DNA from: Calycina herbarum
Lineage: Eukaryota; Ascomycota; Leotiomycetes; Helotiales; Pezizellaceae
Direction of reading: 5' to 3'
Assembly (NCBI GenBank): GCA_001414485.1
Contig: LLEY01000001.1
Coordinates: forward strand, 248,001 to 312,000
Length of the DNA: 64,000 nt
Part shown: positions 35,592 to 47,148 of the stretch, in pieces
Numbering within the stretch: the first letter of the stretch is position 1
How the letters are laid out: every line of letters begins with the position of its first letter
The notes under the pieces: generated by a model
What the model saw: only the letters and a program-made list of their open reading frames with translations
What the model was told of the DNA's origin: nothing
The model's database searches: none
Program-made: the position numbers and the translations under genes

Positions 35592-36020
35592 TTCTCGGTG
35601 GAAGAAAAAAAGAAAAAAAGAAAAACGAAAAACAGTCAGAATGGATGACTGGATGAGAGTTTGAGATGGAAATTCTCTGGATGAGCATCTCAGCATCTAA
35701 GAGAATCGAACGACAATCTGTTCAGCAAAGCAAGGTTTGGGCTCATGGCATCTACATTATCACGATTCGCGGCACAAATACCATGGAGGGCATCAAATTA
35801 CGGGGTTCTATTCTAAACATGTCCTATTTTCGCCGTCATGAAAGGAGGGCCCTTGACTATGCTACGATACCGCCATCCCTCCCTGTACACAATTCATCAA
35901 GTTTTATCTCTTGCTTTTTGTAGATCCCAAAACTCCCGCTATACAGTTCATAAAGCCGCCTTGAGACGATGCATATATCCATCCGGAGAACATCATAAAG
36001 AAACCGATTCGAGAGCCAAA
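35592..36020. other. Convergent 3' ends
   Basis: Spacer between the ends of the Pop8-like gene and PPT1. A run of GAAAAAAAGAAAAAAAG-type purines follows the Pop8-like stop. Nothing else is seen. Confidence 0.4.
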
Positions 36021-37748
36021 TCAAGTCATCGACATGAGACTGTTCTGAGCGTAGGCCATGGGCTTGATGTTAGGATGTGGGACGGCATCGAATTTGTGGA
36101 ACTCGAGCTTGTAACTAGGTCCAATGTTAATGTAGGCGCCTTTGTTTTCGGTACTGTCGCAGTATTTTGGCGCGGAGAAAACTATCCCGGAGTTAGTCAT
36201 GGATTGGAAGACGAGGGTGTCGAATTATCATACCTGTAATACACTTTCCGTTGTGCTCCTCCTCATAACCCTCCATTCTCACTTCGTGACTACGGATGAT
36301 AGCATCCAGACCATTGTTATCACAGAATCTCTTGGTAACATCTGGTCCAAATTGCATTCCGACACCTCTCTTACTTGGTCCTCGACCAGGTTCTGTTTGT
36401 GGATCTGTCCATAACATTTCCATCATCAGACCGGCTTGGCCAGGCTGGCGTTGGTTGTGTCTGTTGAGTTTTCGGATGTCATTCAATGTGATTTTATCAT
36501 CGGAGAAGAGGCCTCCGTGAAGCACGAGGTATTTTTCTCCAATGAGAGTTGCCAAAGGTAGCGCTGAGAAACTTTCGGAAAACAACCTGAAAACTCGATC
36601 TATTTTATAGTTAGCACAATTCGAGATGGAAATCTGATGTGTAAATATGGATTGGAGAAGGACATACCATTGTACTTTGCTTTGCACTCTCCCTCGAATC
36701 CATATACTCTATTCATATCATCTGTCTCGTGATTTCCTCTGTTGATAAAGAAGGAACCTGGACGAATCCACTTGTATGCGTAGAGGAGAAGAGCAATTTC
36801 ACAGGACCAGGAGCCTCGGTCGACAAAATCACCGTTAAACAAGTAATAATGCTTTTCGGTAGGGAAACCATTTAGTCTGAAAAGCTCCATCAAGTCGAAA
36901 TATTGACCTAGTCCAATGTTAGAATTTGCCAATTGATTTTCCGATTTCCAATACAACTCACCATGTGTATCTCCACAGACTGTCAAGGTTGCGTCATCTG
37001 GGATCTTCATCTCGACCATTGTAGCTTCGTCGTAGACAATCTTCTTGACAGCCAAGACAATCTGGTAGACATATTTCTTGTGTATTTTCTTTCCGTTCTT
37101 GAATCGCTCGATCATGTCGTCAATGAATTCTTGTGTCATCTCCTTTTCTAATCGGACTCCATCATAATTGGCATCCACTGCCATAGAATCAATATCTAAT
37201 CCTTCGGCTGCTGAGGGTTCGTCCCCGATTTCGATGGCTTTTTCGAAAGCATTTCGCTTGACAATTCTCTGGCATTCTGCCAACTTCAATTTCGCATCTT
37301 TGTCACCGGGAGCCTTCTTGACGACGATCTGGAGGTCCTTTTGAGCATCGGTGGGTCGGAGGATGGCAGCATAAGCAACACCTCTTCGATAGTAGGCCTA
37401 GTGGTAAATGTTAGTGGGGGTGTCAACACGAGCGGGGCAAGGCCAGAAAGTAGTGTCAATCAACATACCTTTACAAAATTGGGATCCAGTTCAATGGCCT
37501 TGGTTGCATCTGCTATGGCATATCCGTAGGCTTCTGATCTGATGTTTGCCTTGTTCCTGTTAGTCACACGAGCACCCAAATCGATGTGGCAATCCTACCT
37601 GAGCTCTGTTTGAAAAGTATGCAGGGACTTTATCGTCTAAACCAATAGCCTTGGTATAAAAATCGATAGCAGTCGGCCAGTCATGAGCGGCGAATGCCTT
37701 GTTTCCTTGGTCTTTCAGGGCAACGGCTTGGGCCTGGGGAGTGGCCAT
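36021..37748 (-). CDS. PPT1: Serine/threonine protein phosphatase 5 (PP5)
   Basis: PP5 couples TPR-mediated Hsp90 binding to a PPP-family phosphatase. The N-terminal TPRs run from the start: [72 protein letters not shown] linker contains FEKAIEIGD. The catalytic domain has all signatures: [59 protein letters not shown] and [16 protein letters not shown]. The C-terminus ends [11 protein letters not shown], the autoinhibitory tail region. Several short introns interrupt the gene (near 36935, 36640 and 36190). It is divergent from ESS2. Confidence 0.96.
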
Positions 37749-38401
37749 GGCGAAGGGAGGAAGTAAGGAGGGGGGTATCGGGTTTCTTGCGGCTCGGAGA
37801 ATTTGGGAGTAGTTCCAGCGCGGGATCAGAGATGGTGCAGGTAGATGGGAGAAGGTACGTGTAGCTGGATCAAGAGAATCTGATTACGGCTCGCTCAATT
37901 CGTACCCTACTGCAGAATTCCAAGAGGCAGAATTAGCGTCGACGAGAGGTTCTTCTCCGCCAACGGCAACCCGAAGCTCTCATACCCTGGAGGGCTGGGG
38001 CTGGGGCTGGGGAGGCTTTCGGCACGGACACGGGCCTCTCTTATCCTTGCGTCCCGGGCCGGAGCCGATATCGGAATCGCAAGTATCCTTGTTCCATGGC
38101 ATTTAGAAATCTGATGTTGAAGGTGCTCCTCGGTGCTCCCCCTCTTTCATTCGACCATCGCACAACCACCTGCACATCTTACTTCTTGCCCGCAGAACTG
38201 CGTCAACACACCGAGCATCGCATCCCACGGCACCCCACGATCGTTGCCCTCACCGTCTGACTCCCCACGTCAGAATCCGGACTTGCCACTTCATCACTTC
38301 ATCACTTCAACCTGCAGCACCACGAGCACAGGTGCGACCAACCTTTCTTTCATCTTGGGCGGAGCGTTCTTGACATCGATATCTTCTCTTGGTTCTTAGC
38401 C
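37749..38401. promoter_or_regulatory. Divergent promoter region, PPT1 / ESS2
   Basis: 653 bases between divergent start codons. The stretch GGGCTGGGGCTGGGGCTGGGG near 37990 is a small GC-rich repeat. No factor site was identified. Confidence 0.45.
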
Positions 38402-39766
38402 ATGGGATCCAAGGCACTCGCTCGTCGTGCGACCGACACTGAGCTCATGCCGCCCCCACCAGCCCCCAAGCGCATCAAGCGGCCGAAAAACGTCATCGAC
38501 GAGGAATCTTATACGGACGCCATCTCCGAAATCATAGCTCGAGATTTCTTCCCCGGACTTCTACAGACGGAGACACAGCAGGAATATTTGGACGCTTTGG
38601 AATCTCAAGACGGCGCATGGATTTCGAGTGCTGGGCGGCGGCTCCAACATGTTATGACACCAGGCAGAAGGATAGGCAGGCGAGGGACATCCATACAAAC
38701 ACCCTTACGAGCATCAGATACACCGAATGGTTATGCGGGAGATACTCCCATGTCAGTCACCTCAAACAACTCGATAGCTTCTACCGCAACGGCAACCTTA
38801 GGAGTCCCAATCGATACAAATATGAGTTTAGACAAGTTCCAGTCATTATATACAAGCGAGGACAACGAAAGCTTTTACAAGCTCCTGGACAAGCAGAATC
38901 AAAAAAGGGCAGAAAAATATGCATGGATGTGGTCGACCAACAATAAACTCCCATCAAAAATGATGCTGAAACAGAAAGAGGTTGAGGTGAAGCTGTTGGA
39001 ATCTCGGGGATCTATATATGACGATGGGGGTGATAGAAAGCAGCTCGCGATTCGAGATGTACAAGAGAAACCCGCAAAGCCAGATTCGTGGAAGTACCAG
39101 CCAAGGAATGGATTTATGTTTATGCCAGACAGTGTGGAAGACTCCATTCAGACGATAGCACAAAAGGCGCAAGAGGACTCGACGGCTGTTCCAAGGGGGG
39201 TTGCTTACGCCAATACTCGAATTAGAGAAACAGCCATTTCAACCGAGGCGTCTGCTGTACCCCCTTCACCCTCGCTGTCCGCAGTAAAAGATGCAATTGC
39301 CGGGAAAAGGCGAGCCAGTGATTTGGAGTCGGACTTTAACGGGAGCGAAACTCCACGTGTTAATGGGTATGCCTTTGTGGATGATGAGCCGGAAGCTGAT
39401 TCATATCCAGCTGCGCCAGTAATTAACCTAGGGAAAGGGGAGACTGTCAAAAATCCATTCATCATTAAAGAGCAAAGCAGGAGGGAAGATTTGCACCATC
39501 GTATTGTTGACAAAAATGCCAAGACGAAGCGAGCATCTATCATGAATGGTATGACAGGTAGAGCGGATTTAACTCCAGTCCCCAAGTTTCCTAGTAGTCC
39601 AAGAGTTGGGACAGGTCAACTCACCCCAGCAGCACAAAGATTGTGGGGCAAAGTTGGAAATGGTAGTATTGGGTGCACGCCTGGTGGGTTTGGAAGTACA
39701 CAGACACCTCGCACTGTCAAGTCAAAATCAGGATTTCAAAAGCGATGGACGCCTTCCGGGAAATGA
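38402..39766 (+). CDS. ESS2: ESS2/DGCR14-family spliceosome-associated protein
   Basis: A single exon of 454 residues. The family is a component of the late spliceosome (Es2/DGCR14; Bis1 in fission yeast) and is nuclear. Diagnostic text: KRPKNVIDEESYTDAISEIIARDFFPGLLQT near residue 30, then EYLDALESQD, LDKFQSLYTSEDNESFYKLLDKQNQKRAEKYAWMW, KYQPRNGFMFMPDS near residue 245, and the C-terminal LTPAAQRLWGKVG. Ser/Thr-rich linkers separate these blocks. The start at 38402 follows a long 5' leader with no competing upstream ATG in frame. Confidence 0.93.
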   Translation: MGSKALARRATDTELMPPPPAPKRIKRPKNVIDEESYTDAISEIIARDFFPGLLQTETQQEYLDALESQDGAWISSAGRRLQHVMTPGRRIGRRGTSIQTPLRASDTPNGYAGDTPMSVTSNNSIASTATATLGVPIDTNMSLDKFQSLYTSEDNESFYKLLDKQNQKRAEKYAWMWSTNNKLPSKMMLKQKEVEVKLLESRGSIYDDGGDRKQLAIRDVQEKPAKPDSWKYQPRNGFMFMPDSVEDSIQTIAQKAQEDSTAVPRGVAYANTRIRETAISTEASAVPPSPSLSAVKDAIAGKRRASDLESDFNGSETPRVNGYAFVDDEPEADSYPAAPVINLGKGETVKNPFIIKEQSRREDLHHRIVDKNAKTKRASIMNGMTGRADLTPVPKFPSSPRVGTGQLTPAAQRLWGKVGNGSIGCTPGGFGSTQTPRTVKSKSGFQKRWTPSGK

Positions 39767-40804
39767 TTCTCTTCGGAGGAACTTTGGTTGGCTCGCAACA
39801 AGAGGAATCTGCATGATAGACGGCGTTGGACGGTTCAAGGAAAATACCCAGATTGTAGGTCTTTAGACTAACTTCAACAAATAGAAGTATTAATTCGATA
39901 CCCTCGGACTTCAAAATTATATTTTGAAATGAAAGGTAGGTGTTTTCCAGTCTCTCACGCTCTAACATTTCGTCGTCGTTTTCGCTCAAATGCTTAAATA
40001 ACCCAGATAAGATCTACTGGGGCTTAGGATGTTTCATGGTCTTCAAGTGAAGCGGGTCAAATAGACATCCGCATTCATCGAAAGAGAACATTCCATTCTC
40101 GAAATCGAGACTCGCTGGTTCCCCCAACTCAATGAGCATCTCGGTGTCTATATTTGGCTTGGAGGGATCTCGGTAGAAGCAGAGTGGCGAAAGCCTATTT
40201 TGCGGCCCCTTTAATATGGCGTGGTGGGGGTTTCTAAGCGAGTGTGGAGAAAGCTGAGATCTCCCCATGGGTTCTTGTTTCAACAGTTCATCTTTTGTTC
40301 ATGCATAAACTGGACGGCGAATGTTTACACTTCTCTGAGAACCGAAGTGGCTGCGCAATCCGCAGCCAGATCTCAACTCACCGAATGTGATGGATATTCA
40401 TGTCGGCCTGGCCGCTTGTCCACATTCTCGACGCTTATCCACGAGGTGGGGAAGGTCAACAAGCCCCAAGGTGGGCTTTCTGAATAAATCATCCAATTGA
40501 TGTTCTTGAATGATGGCCCTAGTGGGATCATATTGTTTGGATGTTGAGGTTGTTTCTTCGGTTCCATTGTTTCCTGGCAATGGTTCGGCAATTAAGTTGA
40601 AACCATCTTTTGTTAGCTGTGGATAATGGCTTCACCGAATTTCGAGGCACTCTTCACTTTGTCGACTTGTTGATATAAAGAGTCCTGAGATGCACATGAA
40701 GATATGTTCTATCCATCAGCACATCTTCGCTTTCTCTCACATTTCCAACATCTTCTTCAGTTCATTCCATTCTTTGAGTCCCGGAGACTAAACATCTTTG
40801 CAAG
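39767..40804. other. Intergenic; weak minus-strand ORF
   Basis: A minus-strand frame at 40014-40283 ends with FENGMFSFDECGCLFDPLHLKTM, and another lies at 40373-40591. They might be exons of a small gene, but no splice pair joins them in frame, so I do not call one. Confidence 0.3.
40674..40679 (+). promoter_or_regulatory. TATA box of the secreted-protein gene
   Basis: TATAAA in TTGATATAAAGAGTCC lies 126 bases before the ATG at 40805 and is followed by a pyrimidine-rich leader. This is a normal arrangement for a strongly or conditionally expressed fungal gene. Confidence 0.45.
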
Positions 40805-41914
40805 ATGCATTTCGTATCTTCTTTCGTTTTAGCGACTGCTCTATACACAGCTCAACTTAGTTCTGCTGCTGCCATTTCGTCATCAAAGACTTCTTCAAGC
40901 TCATCATCTACTGCTTCCGAGATCCCAGCTTTCCCTTTCTCCAACACCACAATCGAAAATCTCACCTCATTTCTCAACCTCATCGTTGCCATCCCTGACG
41001 ATGTTATTACCTCAGACGAAAGCATCGCAGACTACTTCTCTCAAAAGTCAACATGTCTAAACAGCTCCAACACCCAGAAACTCAAACTCAGAGATACCCC
41101 CGCCGGCATTGTCACTGGCACCCCCGAAGTACAAGTCAGCATCATCCCACTATCCTTCTCAACCCAAACAACCTCCGCCCTCCCAGTCTCCGTAACCGAA
41201 ATCCGCACAATGGTTATCAAAGCCCGTCAGGAATCCTCCGACGTTCCTATTCCATCTGGCGACGTCCCTGCAGCGTCAGGATCAGACGAAGCCCCAATCG
41301 CCTCCTCCCCAACAGACACCACGCCAACCAAAGCCGGCTCCGATCTGATCCCCAACATCACAGCTCTTATCCCCTCCACAGGCCTCGCAAAAGCCAGCTC
41401 CGTAATCGCTGGCGTAAAGAGTAAAATCGGAGGTTCAAACGCAGTAATCGGTGGTATTGAATCCAACCTCCTCGGTAAAGCAACTGGTATTCTTGGGAGT
41501 TTGATCGCGCCTCAAGCTAGTGCCGTGATTGGCAACATCGAGAGCAAGATCACAGCTGCCATCCCCGGTGCAAGTGGGGTTGTGGGCTTCATTGATGGCC
41601 AACTACCTGCTATTGCTAGTGCCATTGGTGGTTTATTGAATGGCGTTGGATTGAAGGAGCGTGATGAGGAGAGCTGCTTGGGCATTGCGGTTTTCACTGA
41701 TGTGGAGAGTATTAAGGAGTGTGTTGATGGTCTGGCTGTTTCTACGGCTTCTGCGGAGTTGGTTGCTCTGAAGGCTGCTGTTGTGGCTGTTGGTGGTGTT
41801 GTTGAGGTTGAAGCTGGTGTTGAGGGTGAGGCGCCTGAGGAGGCTGTTTTGAGTGTTTTGGAGATGGTGGTTGAATTTGGGAAGGAGGTTGAGGCTTGTC
41901 AGATTTTGGCCTAG
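40805..41914 (+). CDS. Secreted alanine/serine-rich protein of unknown function
   Basis: A single exon of 369 residues. The N-terminus MHFVSSFVLATALYTAQLSSAAA is a clear signal peptide, followed by a Ser-rich stretch. Two parts are seen. An N-terminal region (to about 135) contains NTTIENLTSFLNLIVAIPDDVI. A second half is rich in Ala/Gly/Ile with loosely repeated amphipathic units (SVIAGVKSKIGGSNAVIGGIE, AVIGNIESKITAAIPG). Four widely spaced cysteines are visible (CLN, ESCLGIAVF, IKECVDGL, EACQIL). No GPI signal is evident at the C-terminus. I do not recognise a catalytic family; a cell-wall or surface-binding role is only a guess. Confidence 0.75.
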   Translation: MHFVSSFVLATALYTAQLSSAAAISSSKTSSSSSSTASEIPAFPFSNTTIENLTSFLNLIVAIPDDVITSDESIADYFSQKSTCLNSSNTQKLKLRDTPAGIVTGTPEVQVSIIPLSFSTQTTSALPVSVTEIRTMVIKARQESSDVPIPSGDVPAASGSDEAPIASSPTDTTPTKAGSDLIPNITALIPSTGLAKASSVIAGVKSKIGGSNAVIGGIESNLLGKATGILGSLIAPQASAVIGNIESKITAAIPGASGVVGFIDGQLPAIASAIGGLLNGVGLKERDEESCLGIAVFTDVESIKECVDGLAVSTASAELVALKAAVVAVGGVVEVEAGVEGEAPEEAVLSVLEMVVEFGKEVEACQILA

Positions 41915-42943
41915 GGGATGGTTTCTGTTGTATATATTTCTTGATTGTTTGAGTAGACGTAGGGTTTGGTTGGAGTCGGGAGTTTTCAGAGAGAATTTTA
42001 GAATTTCATATTTCATTTTTCATCACTTCTTGGTTTGTTTTCATGTCTTGCTTACTCAAAGAATTACCAGTAAACTATACAATTGTCGAGTAAGCCATCA
42101 AAAATTGAGTGCCAAAAGAAGTTGGCAAGTAAGCTTTCAAGTGACGAGTAAGCCACACACAAAATGGGGGCGGAAAGTTGCGAGTAAGTTATCAATTGAC
42201 GAGTACGCTACATAAATTGGGGGCCGGAAGTTGGAAGTAAGGTGTCGATTAGCCAGTAAGCTATCACAGGGGTTCCAAGAACTCGTCTTCGTAGTCTCAA
42301 GTTACTTTTACTTCTTCAATTATTCTAAATATTCTAGAAATCTAAGTATTCTAATCGCGTAGACTAATTGATGATTCCAGTCTACTGTTTAAGTATTATT
42401 TGAATTTCTGAAACATTTATCAATCTACGTAGATCTCTAGCGAGAAGGAAAAGGATTATATATTAGTCTAAAGAAGCATTCTAAACTACATTTTTTTAAT
42501 GGTTCCGTCGGTTGAGAATAGGGTTTACTCGGTTTTTAATAAGTATTGCACAGTAATGGAGAAACCACCCCCTCTTGTGAAAGACAAACACAGTTTCTAG
42601 TACAATCTCATGATTATTTTGAAAATTCAGGTTCATAGTTTAAATTGTCCCAATTCTATGGAGTAAATACCTAAATTCTTCTATCAGCAGAATTATCTTT
42701 TCACTCTATATCGCGAGCCCACCCACTTTTATTTATTAAGGCATCATGAAAAATTCGTTCTCTCACGACCATATAAATCTAGGGACATCCCTGTCGAGCG
42801 CCTCGGCAAGAGCGCGTCATTGAAGGAGCTTGGGCCAAAACGTTCGATTTGAGCATTTTTCAATCCAACGAGAAATACAAACTCTCATCCGCGACAACGA
42901 AATATGCCTCGGTGATCATACGCAGCTGCGAGTATCGCTCGTC
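41915..42943. other. Intergenic with GAGTAAGC repeat and AT-rich tail
   Basis: The first 350 bases contain the short-period repeat described separately. From 42300 to 42800 the DNA is AT-rich. The COQ8 promoter and leader occupy the last part. Confidence 0.45.
42050..42270 (+). repeat. Short-period GAGTAAGC repeat
   Basis: GAGTAAG-type motifs occur at least five times, for example CGAGTAAGCCAT, GGCAAGTAAGCTTTC, ACGAGTAAGCCAC, TTGCGAGTAAGTTATC and GCCAGTAAGCTATC, separated by 25-45 bases. The inverse family (GCTTACTCG) occurs at 2805-2895, where AACTGGCGAGTAAGCTAT on the minus strand matches closely. A dispersed, decayed repeat explains both. Confidence 0.6.
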
Positions 42944-45488
42944 ATGTCAGGAAGAAGGCTACTAGATCTGGCTGCGCTTTTCAATGCTTCCCGTGGCGTG
43001 GCGCAAAAGCATATTGCCCTGAGAAGCCGGCAGATTGATGTGTACAACAGGACCTCTACGGTATCGAGAGCGCTACGACATCAGACCGAACGGGTTACGG
43101 AAACGATTAGAGCTGCGGCGGTTCTTTCTTCGAGGCTTAACGAGAGTGCGCCAGCATGGACATACGAGGCAGAGGACACACACAATGGGGAAGACAAACC
43201 AATTCCTAGGAAAGAGTCCACGCAGGCGGCTTCGGACGTGGGAGTGAAGGAGGGAGTGGAACAAGACCATTATTATGATCGATCACCGGCAAATTCTTCT
43301 ACAGACCCACCCCCGGAGGAGGAGTTAGAGATTCAGCAAGAGAAGGCAGATAGATACCCTCTCCCAGACGGCACGATACCACCCAAAGAATTCAACGATA
43401 GTAGCAGAGGAGTAGACCAAGATTCTACATCAGTCAGACCTCAATCCGAGACCTCAAAACAGCCGTTGCAAAATGAGGGCCTAAAACCAAAATCTTTCGG
43501 GGAATCGACCATCCCTCTGCCAGAGCACCTTAATACTGCGGGAGTTGCCCACCGAGACACCCAATTCCAAATACCCTCGAAGACGGCAGATGCATTCGAT
43601 GATTCTGTCGACACGAAGAAAGAAGGGCATGATGAGGAAAGCTTTAGTAAACGATCGACGCATACCTCACCAACAAACTCTTCACTGCCTCAATTCACAA
43701 TCCCCGAGAGTCCTTCAAATGTACAAGGACCTGAACATCCAGTCAAAGGCTCGCTGAATCCGGATACATTTTATAGTGACGGTCGATCAGAACCAGCAGC
43801 GGCTCCTATTGAGGAAGAGGTCCCGGAAGGAATCAACTTAAACCTTTTCCATAACCCAAGGATCGCGAGAAAACTTGGGGGAAGGGTACAAGGTGGAAAT
43901 ATTGGATTAGGAATGAACAATGGAACTTCGGAAAAATCGCAGAATGTTTTTGAAAAATCTCCTTCTGTCGCCGACAAACAGCATGAAGCACAACTCACAT
44001 CCGAAGAGGAGATGAAGAAGTTTGCAGACGACTTTTCAAAAGATATGTCCATGGATAGCAAGGTAATTACTTGGCAGTTCATTAGAGAACATTGCTTACT
44101 GATGACTGACAGAGATCTAGATAGAGGCTGCTTTACCAACGGAGCCTGCTCCGTATGAACTCAGAGAGTCCAAAGTCCCATCTTCAAGGCTGGGGAGAAT
44201 CTGGAATTATGGTGGCCTAGCAGCTGGTATGTTCGGAGGTGCAATCACTGAAAGTATTCGCCGCGTGGGAGGTGGTGGTGGAGAGGGGTCTTTCATGCTC
44301 AGTGAAGCAAACATGGAGAGACTTGTAGCTAAGCTATCTCGCATGAGGGGAGCTGCGCTTAAACTGGGCCAGGTGATCAGTTTCCAGGACTCGAAAATGC
44401 TCCCAGCACCGATCCAAGAAGTTCTGCAAAGAGTACAAGACCGGGCGGATTATATGCCTGCTTCACAACGAAACAAGGTTCTAGCATCTAACCTTGGGTC
44501 TGAATGGCGAGACTTGTTCTCCAGCTTCGATGAAATACCGATAGCTGCTGCTTCAATCGGGCAGGTTCACAGTGCCGTGTTGAAATCAACTGGAGAACGA
44601 GTTGCAGTCAAAGTCCAATACCCAGGAGTCGCAAGCTCCATCGATTCTGACCTCAACAATCTCGCAATCCTTCTCACCGCATCACGTCTCTTACCCAAAG
44701 GGCTTTTCCTCGATAAAACTATTGCTAATGCAAGAGTTGAATTGGGTTGGGAGTGTGATTATGTTCGAGAAGCAGAATGTGGACGTCGTTTCCAAGAATT
44801 ACTAGCTGACGAGACAGACGTTTTTGTCGTACCAAAAGTATTCGCGGAAGCATCAGGGCCACAGGTATTGACTATGGAATTTCTTGATGGAATTGGTGTA
44901 ACGAGAATCAAAAACTTCACACAAGAACAGCGAGACTGGATTGGCACCCAAATTTTGCGACTTTGCCTCCGTGAAATCACAGAGTTCAAATACATGCAAA
45001 CAGATCCTAACTGGACCAACTTTCTATACAACGCCAAAACAAACCGTCTCGAACTCCTCGATTTTGGAGCATCTCGAGATTATCCCGCTGAATTCATCGA
45101 GAACTACACGAAGCTTTTAGCAGCAGCTTCTATCTCCGACAAAACCATAGTCAGAGATCTCTCCATCAAATTGGGATATCTCACGGGCCAAGAATCAAAA
45201 GCAATGCTCAACGCGCATATCTCATCCATTATGACCCTCGCCGAACCATTCCTGAATTCGTCGCCGAAGATCTACGATTTCAAGGACCAGACAATTACAG
45301 AAAGAGTGAAGGCGCAAATTCCTGTTATGCTTAGGGAGCGGTTATCACCACCACCGGAGGAGACTTACAGTCTTCATCGAAAGCTTAGTGGTGCATTTCT
45401 GCTCTGTGCCAGACTTGGCAGCAGAGTGCCATGCCGGGAGTTGTTTGAAAATAGTATGAAGAAGGCCCAAGAGTCTGGACTCATATGA
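42944..45488 (+). CDS. COQ8: ABC1/COQ8 atypical kinase with long disordered N-terminus
   Basis: An atypical kinase/ATPase supporting coenzyme Q assembly on the matrix face of the inner mitochondrial membrane. Exons 42944-44062 and 44121-45488 give 828 residues, far longer than yeast Coq8. Residues 1 to about 340 are low-complexity Pro/Ser/Glu. The core then shows LAAGMFGGAITES, the signature KxGQ in RGAALKLGQVISFQD, the Ala-rich loop IAAASIGQVHSAVLKSTGERVAVKVQYPG, ELGWECDYVREAEC, TDPNWTNFLY and the DFG in LLDFGASRDY. The intron acceptor is taken as GATCTAG|ATAGAGG, because the alternative CAG leads to a stop. The start at 42944 is the first ATG followed by a plausible presequence (MSGRRLLDLAALF). 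Confidence 0.93.
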
Positions 45489-46845
45489 AACGTCATGTAT
45501 GTATAATTAGTTGTGTGTATAATACATTCGCCTCTTTTTGATAATGGTACTATCCATGCATGCTAAAACATGTTTTTCTTTCTTGTCAAAACCGCGCTGT
45601 AACCGATGGGGTAAAATCTGCACGACTCAAATTTATGAATCCTCGTTGCCGGGTGTGTATTACCAACCATGCTTGCATTCACGATCATTTTTAGTGAATC
45701 GCGCTCCCCAACTTGTTGCACATCGCAAGAGACTAGAGTTGCCTATAAGAGTTAAGTTTTAGGGTCAAAGCTTTCGGTTTCACATTCACATACCTCGAGA
45801 CTAGCTGCTAGCGGCTCGCTTGTTCCCGCCCCCGCATTTTGGGACCGTCTAATGGAGACAGGTCTTGAGTTTTGTTGCATGTCGCGCGGTTAACCTTGAG
45901 GGTTACGATTGGAAGAGCAAACATGCCGAGCCTAGCTGGATTCATTCACTAAAGACATCTAAGCGAGACTAGACTTTACAACAACACGCCATCTATACCC
46001 CATGTCTAACCCCAACCGCCGCCCTCTCTCATGACCTCCAAGAAAATAAGCTGGGCCTCCAACCCACATCAAAATAAACGAGAGTAATTAGTAAAGTGTA
46101 AAGTATTGGATGTGAGTTGCTATTACACAGTTGTTTTTGACTCTACTTCACCTCTTATGACCTCGCGTAAAAATCACTTGCAGTAAAAAGAAGCCAAAAA
46201 AACAATAACTCTCTAATCGGGAAGGTGCTAGAATAATAAGCATAACAAATAAACTCTAAACCACCTATTAGATACCCAAAGCACTGATGTTAGAAGAGCA
46301 GCCCGGTGTCGTTTGCTATCGCTCTGCATCTATCGCTCTGCATCTTACCTCTGAGTTGTCAAGTCAGAGCTTTTCTCGTGTTCGTGACTCGTACGCCTAT
46401 CGATCCACTGAGCCATCTACGCGGCTGATTGCCCTGCCGAGTGGGCCCGATATTTTAAAATCCCAGCAGCACTTTGCTTATTTGTGCATAAGTAAGTTAG
46501 ATGGTTGGTGAATTTCTGATGTGACCCAATGAACATATGTGGGACGTGAATCGAAAATCCGAAGCGAGTAGTATAAAAGTTAAAAAAGGTATCAGAAATC
46601 TGTAGTACAAATATGCAAAAGTGCCCACTCATACTCCTGATATGACATCTCCAAACCTACAATAGTGTGGCGAAGGTTGTAATAATAAAATGAGAGGAAG
46701 AAGAGTAGTGTCCCAAAGATGGCATAATACATATCCTCGAAGGGGAGAGAGATTGTAAAACGTCGCCAGAGATGGATATTGATAGAGTCGTTGTGTTTTC
46801 GGAAGTACAATAATTTTTTGAAGATGTTTTGGAAGACTTTTTCGA

Positions 46846-47148
46846 TCAAGTGTAGATATAAGGATTCGAGGATAGCGATGGGTGAGAAATCGAAAGAAGA
46901 TGAGGTGGAGAAACATGGAGATAGATGATAGTGCTGTTGTCTATTTCTGTCAAGTTAGCGTACCTGCCGCATAAGAAATCAAAGTAGTAGTCCAAAAGCC
47001 TGGTAAAATATACAGCGAAAAGAAGGCACTCATCAATGATTCCCCAGAAAATGTTCCGGAAGATGCTGCTAAGGTAAGCCATAGTTGATGGCGATGTCTT
47101 ATTTGATGAGAAGACGTATGTTATAGTGTTGAATGATGTACTATGCAA
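46846..47148 (-). CDS. Possible small membrane protein, weak
   Basis: The frame holds MAYLSSIFRNIFWGIIDECLL and AVYFTRLLDYYFDFLCGR from an ATG at 47082. This is a plausible hydrophobic start of a short protein. A second frame (46592-46849) contains EDMYYAIFGTLLFFLSFYYYN. A donor GTACGC after LCGR could start an intron, but I cannot find a pair that joins the two in frame. It is probably not a functional gene. No family is recognised. Confidence 0.18.
   Translation of the reverse strand: MHSTSFNTITYVFSSNKTSPSTMAYLSSIFRNIFWGIIDECLLFAVYFTRLLDYYFDFLCGRYANLTEIDNSTIIYLHVSPPHLLSISHPSLSSNPYIYT

Noticed and set aside
40014..40591. Two minus-strand ORFs as a two-exon gene
   Set aside because: The available donor (GTGAGT after PSHS) and acceptors do not join them in frame.
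46592..46916. Second exon of a small membrane protein
   Set aside because: No intron of normal fungal size joins it in frame to the MAYLSSIF frame.
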